A stretch of 64,000 nt of DNA from a virus. The stretch is taken from positions 1-64,000 of the IMG/VR virus record IMGVR_UViG_3300042387_000438; one strand, given 5' to 3'. Positions within the stretch are counted from its first letter, which is position 1. Each line of letters starts with the position of its first letter. The notes beneath the pieces were generated by a model. The model ran no database searches. It was not told the DNA's origin and worked only from the letters and a program-made list of their open reading frames with translations. Of this stretch, positions 43,825 to 53,128 are shown piece after piece. The translations under genes and the position numbers were made by a program.

Positions 43825-43856
43825 CAAATATACGAAGATTATTTTACAATTCCAAA
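43825..43856 (-). promoter_or_regulatory. Host-type promoter of primase and Mre11-Rad50
   Basis: Minus strand TTTG-N20-TATATTTG, an exact fit to the Bacteroidota consensus, with TATATTTG ending 19 bases before the primase ATG and TTTG abutting the stop codon of the preceding gene. Confidence 0.8.
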
Positions 43857-44057
43857 TTAATGATTGGAATTTTTTACATCATATAAGAAATCTGCTAAAA
43901 ACTGCATTTTCTTTGTGATAACTTCTTTTGGATGATTTTGCTCAACCATAGCTTTTAAATCTAATATAGATGCTGCCGCAATTTGTACTGCATCATCTTT
44001 TGCATTTAAATATGCTTCGGAGATTCCGTATTTTTTTGATATTTCAGGTATTGTCAT
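43857..44057 (-). CDS. Small helical protein of unknown function
   Basis: 66 residues. MTIPEISKKYGISEAYLNAKDDAV looks like a helix-turn-helix start, followed by two helices (AAASILDLKAMVEQNHPKEVITKKMQFLADFLYDVK). No family recognised. It lies 11 bases after the SegE-like gene and directly before the primase promoter. Could be a small DNA-binding or structural protein. Confidence 0.5.
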   Translation of the reverse strand: MTIPEISKKYGISEAYLNAKDDAVQIAAASILDLKAMVEQNHPKEVITKKMQFLADFLYDVKNSNH

Positions 44058-44068
44058 AACTTTTGTGT

Positions 44069-44476
44069 TTAAAGTAAATCCCTACGATAGAATTTACCCA
44101 TTAGGTTTTCGTTTATTGCATTATCATCGGCAAGTACATTATAATGAAACTGCCAATAGATTTCGTAATATGTTAATGATTTCTTAGAGAAACAATATTG
44201 GATGATTTCTCTACTGAACTCGTCAGCTTTACCTTCCTTTACTTGCTCTTTAATCCAATCGTTTGAAGAATAGTATTTTTCCCAATCCGAAGATTTGGTT
44301 ACTGTTCTTTTTCTTTTTTGTCCTTTGAGTGGTGCTAATTTTCTAGTTGATGTAAGTGATTTCTTACCTATATAGTATCTACCAGTTGGAGTGTGAATTA
44401 TTTTATATACGAATCCCACCGCACCAACAGGCACGTCTTCCTCCGTAACAATATTTCCCTCATATAACCAATTCAT
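44069..44476 (-). CDS. SegE-like GIY-YIG endonuclease
   Basis: 135 residues. GFVYKIIHTPTGRYYIGKKSL (about 21-41) contains the VY...YYIG signature of GIY-YIG nucleases in the form found in T4 SegE-like proteins, followed by KRKRTVTKSSDWEKYYSS and a conserved YYEIYWQFHYNVLADDNAINENLMGKFYRR. Such free-standing homing endonucleases cut related phage genomes and spread their own gene. It lies near the replication genes, the usual target neighbourhood. Activity is inferred from motif only. Confidence 0.75.
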   Translation of the reverse strand: MNWLYEGNIVTEEDVPVGAVGFVYKIIHTPTGRYYIGKKSLTSTRKLAPLKGQKRKRTVTKSSDWEKYYSSNDWIKEQVKEGKADEFSREIIQYCFSKKSLTYYEIYWQFHYNVLADDNAINENLMGKFYRRDLL

Positions 44477-44477
44477 T

Positions 44478-44666
44478 TTATTTCTTTACTACCGAATCAG
44501 AGTAGAATTTTGAATTTAATTTTCCTTGTCTAGCTTTTGCTAAATTTGCTTCGTTTGCTAAATTCATTCCACCATCTTCTGATATTGGAGTTTTATCTTT
44601 ACCTTTTTTATTAATTTGTGAAGTTTTTGGACCGTTTTCACCAAATAATTCTAATATAGATGCCAT
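44478..44666 (-). CDS. Small conserved protein of unknown function
   Basis: 62 residues: MASILELFGENGPKTSQINKKGKDKTPISEDGGMNLANEANLAKARQGKL..., polar and probably disordered. The start MASILxLFG followed by DKTPIS is a pattern I associate with small virion-region proteins of environmental phages. It is the first gene of its transcript, 18 bases after a late-type box, 1 base before the SegE-like gene. Confidence 0.5.
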   Translation of the reverse strand: MASILELFGENGPKTSQINKKGKDKTPISEDGGMNLANEANLAKARQGKLNSKFYSDSVVKK

Positions 44667-44684
44667 TGTTTTAATTGTTTAATT

Positions 44685-44692
44685 ATAAATAT
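44685..44692 (-). promoter_or_regulatory. Late-type promoter box of the small-gene cluster
   Basis: Minus strand GTTATATTTATAATTAA; core 18 bases before the ATG, the shortest leader in the series. Confidence 0.6.
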
Positions 44693-44706
44693 AACACAAT
44701 AACTTT

Positions 44707-45678
44707 TTAAGTATCAAATCTTATAATAAAGTTTACTGGAAAATCAGGCAATGATTTTATTGGTTGTGGTAATTTTGCAACAGCAACCATATTTAAATCA
44801 TCATCATATAATCCAATTGTTGTAATATATGGTGCTAAATATGAACCGGTAGGGTCTGTTGAAATATATTCATCATAATCATCCCAACTACCATATTTTG
44901 TTGGGTCTATATTTGATTGTATCCTAAAATCCAAAGAACCATCACCATTTGGTAAATTGGTTTTTTTCTTTACATATTTTACACCACTTTTATAAATTGG
45001 TTTTGAATATGTGTTAGCTCCAGTTACATCATTTCTATTAGTAACGGTTATCATATCATAAGTTGCCCCATCTTCATATACAGCAGATGGATTTTGAGAA
45101 TAATTAAATTCATGCTCTAAAACCGATATGAATATTTCGTTTTCATAAATTGTTTTAGTAGAACGATAATTTAATCTAAAAGTATTAAAGTTTGAGCCGG
45201 ATGTAATATCTTTAGCCACAACTATTAATCCCCTATCATAAAATATATTACCTTTAATATTACTACCAGAATCTATAAGGTTTGAATAACCATCATCCGT
45301 TAAAGTTCTATTAGTATCATCATCTAATAAAACAACACTACCAATTTTAATACCCTCACCAATGTATATTTGTGGAATTGAAAATACCACCACCTCATCT
45401 TCTAAATTTCTTTCATCGGTAGATGCATATGATTTTCGTAAACCAACTTCTGTTAAAATTGATGCAGTTGAAGAATTTCTGTAAAATTGTGATTTTATTG
45501 ATGCGTATAAACTTTTTTTAGAAAATCCATTACTTGTTTCATCAAACTCATCATCGAAATTACCACTACTTCCACTTAAAGCAAATATTGGAAATACATC
45601 ATTTTCATCCAAAGACCATTCTTTGTAAACTGTTATAGGTCTAACAATGATATCTGATTTTGGTATTGGTTTAAGCAT
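44707..45678 (-). CDS. Virion structural protein, related to the next upstream gene
   Basis: 323 residues. VLEHEFNYSQNPSAVYEDG and the C-terminal APYITTIGLYDDDLNMVAVAKLPQPIKSLPDFPVNFIIRF correspond to FNYSNNPTYVNVDG and YITTIGLMNDSNELIAVAKTSQPIAKSFDKEVLIKVKL of the 416-residue protein, so the two are paralogues with shared C-terminal halves. No known fold recognised. Probably two related parts of neck, tail or baseplate. Own late-type box. Confidence 0.6.
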   Translation of the reverse strand: MLKPIPKSDIIVRPITVYKEWSLDENDVFPIFALSGSSGNFDDEFDETSNGFSKKSLYASIKSQFYRNSSTASILTEVGLRKSYASTDERNLEDEVVVFSIPQIYIGEGIKIGSVVLLDDDTNRTLTDDGYSNLIDSGSNIKGNIFYDRGLIVVAKDITSGSNFNTFRLNYRSTKTIYENEIFISVLEHEFNYSQNPSAVYEDGATYDMITVTNRNDVTGANTYSKPIYKSGVKYVKKKTNLPNGDGSLDFRIQSNIDPTKYGSWDDYDEYISTDPTGSYLAPYITTIGLYDDDLNMVAVAKLPQPIKSLPDFPVNFIIRFDT

Positions 45679-45698
45679 TTGATTTGTTTTACTTTTAT

Positions 45699-45706
45699 AT
45701 AAATAT
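45699..45706 (-). promoter_or_regulatory. Late-type promoter box of the 323-residue gene
   Basis: Minus strand TTAATATTTATATAAAAG, core 20 bases before the ATG, just after the terminator of the upstream gene. Confidence 0.6.
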
Positions 45707-45710
45707 TAAT

Positions 45711-45740
45711 AAAAAGAAAAACCCCCAACGAATTGGGGGT
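45711..45740 (-). terminator. Intrinsic terminator after the 416-residue structural gene
   Basis: Minus strand ACCCCCAA-TTCG-TTGGGGGT followed by TTTTCTTTTT: an 8-base-pair stem capped by a stable TTCG tetraloop, 26 bases after the stop codon. Confidence 0.93.
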
Positions 45741-45765
45741 CTTATACTTTATCTAATTAATTCTA

Positions 45766-47016
45766 TTAGAATGATAATTTAACTTTAATTAAAACTTCCT
45801 TATCAAATGATTTTGCAATTGGTTGAGATGTTTTAGCCACCGCAATCAATTCATTTGAATCATTCATTAAACCAATCGTTGTAATGTAAGTATATGGGTC
45901 AGTTTTAAAAGTTGTTTCACTAAATGTACCATCTACATTTACATATGTTGGATTGTTGGAGTAGTTAAACTCTCTATTTGTTGCTCTTACAAAGAAATGT
46001 TGTGTTGATACATTTTCAGTTCTTCTTGCTTCAAAATCTTTACCATTTTTAATTGCGTAGTACAATCTCTTATGATAATATTGTTCAGCCGCAGTTGATG
46101 TTGAATTATCAGGTGCAGATGTTGCTCCAGCACCACCAGGTGCTAAATGACCTACAGTTTGAAATGCTTCGTTCCAAACGTTTCCTACCTTATTACCAAT
46201 TGCTCTTGGATTAAGAACAATAATACCTCTATCAGGATAAAATAAACCATATCCTTCACCAGATGTTGCATCGGTTGTACTTGTAATAGTTGCTTCACTT
46301 TGTGTACCTAAATTTAAGTTACCTTCAACAACTTTAAATACTCGTCCACTTAATCCACTCTCATCACTAAATTTCTTACCACTATTATCAATAAAAGTAA
46401 ATAAACCATTAGAACCAGAAAGTGGTAATGACCAGTTTCCAGCATCCATTTTCTCTCTAAATCTATTTCTACTTAAATTGATAACATATATATCATTCGA
46501 ATCAACTAAAGTTGTAGAACTATTTTCAAATGAGAATTTAGTATCTGTTGGGTCTAATAAAATTGAACGATATTGTGCATAAGTTGCTTTGGATGCTTGT
46601 AATGAATTATCGTTTAAATTCAATGTCATTGAACCACTACCATCTACGTGTCCGTATGCTACTGCAAATTGAACTTCAGTAGTTGAATCGGTTGCTGTAT
46701 TTTTATCATATACATTATAGTAGTATTGTCCACTATTTTGTGCAACTTGCGTTGATGATGTAAAAAATGTAGTTAATGAACCAGAATCGTTAGACCATAA
46801 TCCAGTTGTTACAACTTCTACTTTTGCGTTTACTTTATCAAACTCACCAAATCTTTTGTAGATACCAATTGCGTTGGTAGTACCACCTGAAGATAATTGT
46901 TGTCCAGCTGGTAATGCCGAGTTTAATAAAGATACCAAAGCGTTGGTATCCAAATTTCCACCATTTGCCAATGCTGCAATTTGTGAGGTTATATTAATAT
47001 CATTAATTATTGCCAT
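45766..47016 (-). CDS. Virion structural protein, probably abundant
   Basis: 416 residues. N-terminal part (AIINDINITSQIAALANGGNLDTNALVSLLNSALP) is helical; the rest is beta-rich with TTFFTSSTQVAQNSGQYYYNVYD, IYVINLSRNRFREKMDAGNW, FYPDRGIIVLNP and the shared C-terminal motif FNYSNNP...YITTIGLMNDSNELIAVAK. It is followed by the strongest terminator of the window, as expected for a highly expressed structural gene. I cannot equate it with a specific T4 protein. Confidence 0.6.
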   Translation of the reverse strand: MAIINDINITSQIAALANGGNLDTNALVSLLNSALPAGQQLSSGGTTNAIGIYKRFGEFDKVNAKVEVVTTGLWSNDSGSLTTFFTSSTQVAQNSGQYYYNVYDKNTATDSTTEVQFAVAYGHVDGSGSMTLNLNDNSLQASKATYAQYRSILLDPTDTKFSFENSSTTLVDSNDIYVINLSRNRFREKMDAGNWSLPLSGSNGLFTFIDNSGKKFSDESGLSGRVFKVVEGNLNLGTQSEATITSTTDATSGEGYGLFYPDRGIIVLNPRAIGNKVGNVWNEAFQTVGHLAPGGAGATSAPDNSTSTAAEQYYHKRLYYAIKNGKDFEARRTENVSTQHFFVRATNREFNYSNNPTYVNVDGTFSETTFKTDPYTYITTIGLMNDSNELIAVAKTSQPIAKSFDKEVLIKVKLSF

Positions 47017-47028
47017 TGTCTTATTTTA

Positions 47029-47658
47029 TTATATTCTTTGTTTGTATATCACAGTTACTGGAATTGTTTCAGAACCACCCGTATCATTACCATATACTGT
47101 CAATGTAGTTGCAACATCAATAGTTAAGTTAGGATTTGGAGTAAATCTAAATTCTAAACCACTAACTACTTGTGCAGTTGTTGTAATTTCTTCACCTAAG
47201 AAAACAGGTACCGTACCAGTTCCAGTTGTTCCATTGGTTACTGTCAATGTACCAGCTCTTTGGTCAGCCAACACCACAGTGTATCCAGCGTTTGTATTTC
47301 CAGCAGGAGATGTTGTTGGTGATAACGATACACCACCTTCAGTTTGATTTACTGAAATTGCTGTTACACCCAATTTAACTATTGGTATTTGAGTTGTTCC
47401 TTTTGGAAGAGTTACTAATTTGTATCTTAATATTTGAGTCTCATCAGGAGTTGCTTCCGTTACCGGAATTGCTCTGATAGCAGAATCATAATATGCCGAA
47501 CCTTTTGGGTGTGCCGGCTCATACAATGTATAATCAATCTCATCATCACCTAATGCGAATTTTGTGATGTTTAGAGATTGTCCAGATGCTAATTTTTGTC
47601 TACCTTTTTTGGTAAGTATTGCATCTACTGTTATTTCTGTATTATCTAAATATGCCAT
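47029..47658 (-). CDS. Virion structural protein with LDNTEITVDAILTKKGR start
   Basis: 209 residues. MAYLDNTEITVDAILTKKGRQKLASGQSLNITKFALGDDEIDYTLYEPAHPKGSAYYDSAIRAIPVTEATPDET is a well-conserved N-terminal domain of structural proteins in environmental myoviruses. The C-terminal half is an Ig-like beta-sandwich pattern with long Thr/Gly-rich strands (GGVSLSPTTSPAGNTNAGYTVVLADQRAGTLTVTNG), possibly a decoration domain. It precedes the 416-residue gene by 12 bases. Confidence 0.6.
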   Translation of the reverse strand: MAYLDNTEITVDAILTKKGRQKLASGQSLNITKFALGDDEIDYTLYEPAHPKGSAYYDSAIRAIPVTEATPDETQILRYKLVTLPKGTTQIPIVKLGVTAISVNQTEGGVSLSPTTSPAGNTNAGYTVVLADQRAGTLTVTNGTTGTGTVPVFLGEEITTTAQVVSGLEFRFTPNPNLTIDVATTLTVYGNDTGGSETIPVTVIYKQRI

Positions 47659-47683
47659 TTTTTATTCGTTTATTCTATATTAT

Positions 47684-47691
47684 ATAAATAT
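47684..47691 (-). promoter_or_regulatory. Late-type promoter box of the 209/416-residue genes
   Basis: Minus strand GTTATATTTATATAATATAG; core 25 bases before the ATG. Confidence 0.6.
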
Positions 47692-47711
47692 AACTTATTT
47701 TTATTTTCCAA

Positions 47712-50700
47712 TTAGTCAACAACAAGTATTGGTTCACCACTTCCTCTACCTGTTTTAGATACTCTAAGTATGTTAGGATTAGTTGTAAATGTTTCAACTG
47801 CAGCTAAACCATCTGGCGTTGAACCCGATGTTTGTAAAGAACCTTTAAAGTAAGAACGTTGCATTCCTTCCGATAAATTATTTACAAATTTATAGTGTGA
47901 TGGAAAATATCCATTTAATGCCACTACTTCAACAGTATCGTTTCCAACGTTAATACTTCCACTAAATGGTAAAATTGAAACTTTATATCTGTAATTTGTT
48001 ACATCTACATCTTCATAATATACTTGCTCACCAGGTAAAGCACCAATTGTAGGCCAACCTTTTAATTGAGTTGATATTTTTGTATTGTATTGCTCTTTTA
48101 CTAAAAATACACTACTTCTACTACCAGTTGTTTCAAAGTTTCCAAATACCGGTTCTATTTTTCTAATAATACTATTACCATTTTCTGCATATAATCCAAA
48201 TCCTGCATTAGCAATTGAGTTAGGGTCAAATCCAATAATAGTAGTTGTAAACGAATCTACTTCAGCTAATATTTTTGAACCCAAGTTACAATCAATATTA
48301 ACAGAACCAGTAGGTGGGTATGTTGGATATTCGGTTTCAATTATAATATTATCATTAGTATTTATTAATGTATCGTAGTTTGGATTAGTTGCTTCCAATG
48401 TATATACATCTTCTGCATTTATTATAGTATCATAGTTTGGAGTATCTCCTTCTAAATTAACTTGAGTAGATGCATCTATTAAAGCATCTTTAGATTCATA
48501 AGTTAATTCAATTTTCTTATCTTCAAATGTGTTTATTAATGTTTCATAATCACCTCTTTCGGATTCAGGCTTACTCCATTTAGTTTTACTTCTTTCTAAA
48601 TAATGCGGTTCAATTAATAAACCTTTAGATACCTTTGCTCTAGCTGGTGCCAAATCTTCCAATACATCAAATAAAGATTTATCAATATATCTAACCAATT
48701 GAATGTATTCGTATATGTTTCTATTTAATCTTTGGAAATAATAAGTTCTTAAATTAGTTAATTCTGTATAATTATCTTTATAATCATCCGATGGGTCACC
48801 AATATAGTTATCAATATTAAAATCACCAAATGCTCTTACAATATCCATATTTAACTCCTTAATTGGAGATAAGAATATACCTAATCTATTTGAATCTATT
48901 GGTGCTCTATCAAACGCTTTTTGAGTTGCTCTTACTTTATGAGATAAATCTCCAACTAAAGTTTGTTCTTCAAAACGAATTTTATTGGAATAATTTAATC
49001 CCAACGATGGTACAGTTGCTGTTACAGTTCTATCATATGGAGTGTATTGATACGGATATAGTGTAGCGGGGTACATATTACTAGCCGTAGCATAATTTTC
49101 ACCATATGTTGTGTTTATAGCAACGTTTTTAATATATGGGTCTAATATTCTATTTTTTGGATATTCGAAATCTAATCTAAATAATAAATCAGCCGTTGAT
49201 GAAGTATATGAATTTCCATTTATAGCATCTGGGTGTAATGTGTGATTTTCTAATTTAGATGGTTGCAGTGGAACTCTCCATAATCTAAACTCATCTAAGT
49301 TACCATCAAAATCTTTACCTATTGTTAAATTAGAACCACTTTCCCAATATTCCTTTGTACTAACAAAAGACATACTCACGGAATTCACAATTCGTTGTCC
49401 ATCGGATGTTTTTAGTAATACCTCATAACGTGATGCGGATGAAAATTGACCTCCTAATTGATATCTATTTATTAAAACATTACTATAATATTCGGTAGAT
49501 AATGGAAAATTAGAACTACCACTAACAGTATCAGGCCCCAGCACATATTCAATAGATGCTGTAAAATAAGTAGTTGATACGGATGCAGATGTAAATGGCG
49601 TTTCTATATAAGGTCCTGCTGATATTGCATTACCACCCAATCCAAATCGTAAAGTTGCAAAAGAACCTGTTGTTTGTATTATATCTAATTTAAATTGAGA
49701 TGATGATATAATAGTTGTATTATGTACGTTATCAGGTTTTATTCTAAATTCAATACCTTGTGGATATGAACCATTTATTGATTTCCAAGGAACAACAACA
49801 GAAGAATTATATGAACCAGAGTTTAATTTAATTGCAGCAGTTCTATCATCAAATGTAAATTTAGTAGTACCATCTTTTGTTGGGTCTTGCGGTCCACCAT
49901 ATTCCATAATTGTTAACATGGATTGGGGAACACCATAACAAGCCATAGCTGCTTTCATAGCTCTGGATGTACCTTTATGTTTTAATAAATATGGTAGGTT
50001 GTTTAGGATTCTTCTCCAAACTTGATTGTTTGCATCTTCCAATGGCATTCCATATTTTTGATTACCTTCTCTATCAGTTCCAAACGCATACTCCCAAAGG
50101 AATTGTGAATCAAACGCTCTCTTACCATCCCAACCCATTGATTCCAATAGGTAATATATAAGATTATTTGTAGCTCCTTTAAATTGTTTTTCTTCTAATA
50201 ATTTGTTTCCAGATAATGCTTTAATATAAACCCAAATAATATCAAAATGTTGCCCAATCATATCTAAGAAAAGTATGAAATCATTATTATCATAATCTTC
50301 TTTTATAAATTCAGGTATATTGTTTACTAAATAATTTGGATTGTATTTGTCAAATTCATACGCCAAATTAATTAAAGATTCATACCAAGCAGTAACTTCA
50401 CTATCGGTAGTTGGTTTTAAAACATAAGTAGTTAAACCAGTAAGACCGTTTGTTGAAGTAGTTTTTGGGTATGATAAACTATCTGAATATATTAAATCCG
50501 TATATAACCATTTTTCAAATCCATCAAGTCCTCTAATTAAAACATTTGCTTTTTCTAATATATTTTTAGCTTCGGAAATTTGAGCAGTACCTTTTGGTTG
50601 ATTAATCTCCCATTGAATTAAATCAAATATAGTATCTTCAGTTATTAAATTTGCATTGTTTTGAGAACTATATGTTGTTAAAAATACATCTGCATTTGTA

Positions 50701-53075
50701 GCGTCATATTCTGCTAATAAATTTGATTGTAAATCTATGTATGGATTTGTAAATGTATCTGCTATTAATCTTGTATATTTATCTTTATAAGTTTCTATTA
50801 ATTGTACTTTATAAAAAAAGTTATTTACTCTTTCTTCAGCAGAACTAAAATTTACAAAATTATTAAACAAATAAACAGAACCACTTGCATATGATATATT
50901 TAATTTAGATGTATCAATTCCATTACCCTCCAAATATTTGTTTACAATATCGTTTGAAGTATATGAACCACTTGCAGTCAATTCATCAAACACTTTATAT
51001 CCAATACCAACGGATGTATCTAAACTGAAATTAGGTCCTTTTAATGGAGGGCAAAATTCATCTACTTCGTTTTTTAAAGTTACAGTTTCAACAATTGGAT
51101 TTGATTGTAATTTTGAAATCCAAACTTGTTGATTTGCTTGTACTGCCGTTGTTAATGGTTCGTATAATTTTAATATTAAACTATTATCACTTCCAACCCA
51201 CGTAGTAACTACTTTGTTATCACCATCGCCTAAATGTAATAAGTGTGTTAAATATTTTGAAGTTTCATCTGCAAATACATTTGTATTAAATTGTGAAAAG
51301 AAACCATCGGCAATTCTATTCATTGCTAATGGTCTTGGGATTATTAAATCACCCTTATCAAATAGAATTGTAATAAATTCTTCTCTACTTATAACAGGTG
51401 ATAACCCACTTATGTTATATGCAACTAATTTTAAAGTAAATGAAATCTTATCTTCATCTTCCGAAGTAAGAGTATTATCTAAATCTAAAATTTGTTGTAC
51501 ATTTAATTTTATAGTACCAGATGCAGGTCCTTGAATATATTGTGAACTACCCTCTTTTGATATTCTAACAAAATCAGCATTAACTGTTTTATAACTTAAA
51601 TCAAAATCAACATTAGTTCCAGTATAATCAGGTCCTCTTAATACCGATGGATATACAATATCTCTAATATCAGGAACACCTACCCAAAAATCTGCAAATG
51701 CACTTACAAGTCCTTCTATTGGATTCCCATCACCATTTCCATTGGATGGGACCATTATAATTCTATATTGACCAGGTGTTGGGAATGCTGCATCAGGTAA
51801 ATAAATTATTGTTTCACCATCACTGCCTAAATCACTAAATGTGTATTCTTGATTATTTACAGATACTCTAATTCTGCTTACACCGCCAGATTTTCCGATT
51901 GTAAATGCAACACCAGTTTCAGAATTTGTATTATATTCTCTACTATCACCAGCAGTAAAACTAATACCAGGAACTATTTTTGGTCTACTTTCAACCCTTT
52001 GTACCGAATTAGTTGTTATGAAAACTTTTACTGATTGTTTTACTCTATAACTTAATTCAAGTGAGGGTGTTGTTGCATTGGCATTTAAATCAAATGCAGT
52101 AACATCTCTATCACCTTGTGATTCTATACCAAGTAATCTTGTTACATTATAATCGCTACCATTGGAATATAATTTAAAAGTACTGCCTAATTTAACATTT
52201 ATTACCGAATATCCAGATTTTACAAGATATTCCACTCCACTATCTAATAAAACTACTGCAGACTCACTTTGACCATCCAATTCAAGTTGTAATTCAACAG
52301 AATCATTTGTTGGGGGTGGTAATGCAAATGGTTCATAATCAAATGTTACTGTAATATCTGTTGGGAATGTATCAAAAAATCTATTAATTTCGGAACCAGA
52401 ATTATCAGAACCATACTTTGTTAGAGTTTCAAAAATAGCTAATGTTCCACTACGTTGTGTATGTATTCTAAACGCGTTTTTTAAATTATATAATTTATTG
52501 TTGTAATTTGGTATAATTTCAACTGCATTCTTAAAATCATTTATATCAAACTCATAATTAGTTGCTTCGGAATATTCTTTTCCATTTATTACATATTTTT
52601 GAGTACTACCAGCAGCATTTGCACTTATAATTCTAAGATTAAATTTAGTTGCAGATACAGGTGCAGGAGTTCGCCCAATACCATCAATCGGTTCGGTACT
52701 TCCACCCGGTGTTGATGGAGTTCCACCAGTTGGATTATCACAGGGACTTAATTGAGTAACATCTAAACCAGGTGGATATGTAAATGTGTCTGGTATAGCA
52801 CAAACTTCTCTGTTTGAATATGCAAAAACAGTTACATTTTTATAAACAGAATTAGGAGCTTGATAAGAAAATACTACATCATCACCAGTTATGTTTTCAA
52901 GACGAAATGTATATGATGTGGACTGGGGAAGAGTAGCAGGTGGTGGAGTGGGTGCGAATGCTGGTGAACCTATTGGATTCCCACCACTACCCTCACCAAT
53001 AAATAAAGGTGCGCCAGATTCATCCAATAATGGATTTCCATAATCATCATATCCTATTTGTTTTGGTGCAGCCAT
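47712..53075 (-). CDS. 1787-residue virion protein with LamG-like domain
   Basis: The first part (residues 1-560) is a series of beta domains with Ser/Thr-rich linkers. A helical part follows. LPYLLKHKGTSRAMKAAMACYGVPQSMLTIMEYGGP near residue 1042 is a signature shared by very large structural proteins of environmental T4-like phages. About 1080-1290 is a LamG/concanavalin-like domain (TIGKDFDGNLDEFRLWRVPLQPSKLENHTL). The distal part has repeated EDVYTLEATNPNYDTLINTNDNI-like strands. LamG domains bind sugars, so a baseplate- or tail-located surface-binding role is plausible but unproven. Confidence 0.7.
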   Translation of the reverse strand: MAAPKQIGYDDYGNPLLDESGAPLFIGEGSGGNPIGSPAFAPTPPPATLPQSTSYTFRLENITGDDVVFSYQAPNSVYKNVTVFAYSNREVCAIPDTFTYPPGLDVTQLSPCDNPTGGTPSTPGGSTEPIDGIGRTPAPVSATKFNLRIISANAAGSTQKYVINGKEYSEATNYEFDINDFKNAVEIIPNYNNKLYNLKNAFRIHTQRSGTLAIFETLTKYGSDNSGSEINRFFDTFPTDITVTFDYEPFALPPPTNDSVELQLELDGQSESAVVLLDSGVEYLVKSGYSVINVKLGSTFKLYSNGSDYNVTRLLGIESQGDRDVTAFDLNANATTPSLELSYRVKQSVKVFITTNSVQRVESRPKIVPGISFTAGDSREYNTNSETGVAFTIGKSGGVSRIRVSVNNQEYTFSDLGSDGETIIYLPDAAFPTPGQYRIIMVPSNGNGDGNPIEGLVSAFADFWVGVPDIRDIVYPSVLRGPDYTGTNVDFDLSYKTVNADFVRISKEGSSQYIQGPASGTIKLNVQQILDLDNTLTSEDEDKISFTLKLVAYNISGLSPVISREEFITILFDKGDLIIPRPLAMNRIADGFFSQFNTNVFADETSKYLTHLLHLGDGDNKVVTTWVGSDNSLILKLYEPLTTAVQANQQVWISKLQSNPIVETVTLKNEVDEFCPPLKGPNFSLDTSVGIGYKVFDELTASGSYTSNDIVNKYLEGNGIDTSKLNISYASGSVYLFNNFVNFSSAEERVNNFFYKVQLIETYKDKYTRLIADTFTNPYIDLQSNLLAEYDATNADVFLTTYSSQNNANLITEDTIFDLIQWEINQPKGTAQISEAKNILEKANVLIRGLDGFEKWLYTDLIYSDSLSYPKTTSTNGLTGLTTYVLKPTTDSEVTAWYESLINLAYEFDKYNPNYLVNNIPEFIKEDYDNNDFILFLDMIGQHFDIIWVYIKALSGNKLLEEKQFKGATNNLIYYLLESMGWDGKRAFDSQFLWEYAFGTDREGNQKYGMPLEDANNQVWRRILNNLPYLLKHKGTSRAMKAAMACYGVPQSMLTIMEYGGPQDPTKDGTTKFTFDDRTAAIKLNSGSYNSSVVVPWKSINGSYPQGIEFRIKPDNVHNTTIISSSQFKLDIIQTTGSFATLRFGLGGNAISAGPYIETPFTSASVSTTYFTASIEYVLGPDTVSGSSNFPLSTEYYSNVLINRYQLGGQFSSASRYEVLLKTSDGQRIVNSVSMSFVSTKEYWESGSNLTIGKDFDGNLDEFRLWRVPLQPSKLENHTLHPDAINGNSYTSSTADLLFRLDFEYPKNRILDPYIKNVAINTTYGENYATASNMYPATLYPYQYTPYDRTVTATVPSLGLNYSNKIRFEEQTLVGDLSHKVRATQKAFDRAPIDSNRLGIFLSPIKELNMDIVRAFGDFNIDNYIGDPSDDYKDNYTELTNLRTYYFQRLNRNIYEYIQLVRYIDKSLFDVLEDLAPARAKVSKGLLIEPHYLERSKTKWSKPESERGDYETLINTFEDKKIELTYESKDALIDASTQVNLEGDTPNYDTIINAEDVYTLEATNPNYDTLINTNDNIIIETEYPTYPPTGSVNIDCNLGSKILAEVDSFTTTIIGFDPNSIANAGFGLYAENGNSIIRKIEPVFGNFETTGSRSSVFLVKEQYNTKISTQLKGWPTIGALPGEQVYYEDVDVTNYRYKVSILPFSGSINVGNDTVEVVALNGYFPSHYKFVNNLSEGMQRSYFKGSLQTSGSTPDGLAAVETFTTNPNILRVSKTGRGSGEPILVVD

Positions 53076-53104
53076 TTATTATTTTATTATTGTATTGTTA
53101 TTTT

Positions 53105-53112
53105 ATAAATAT
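53105..53112 (-). promoter_or_regulatory. Late-type promoter box of the 1787-residue gene
   Basis: Minus strand AAAATATTTATAAAATAAC; core 29 bases before the ATG. Confidence 0.55.
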
Positions 53113-53128
53113 TTTATTTTAAATTATC

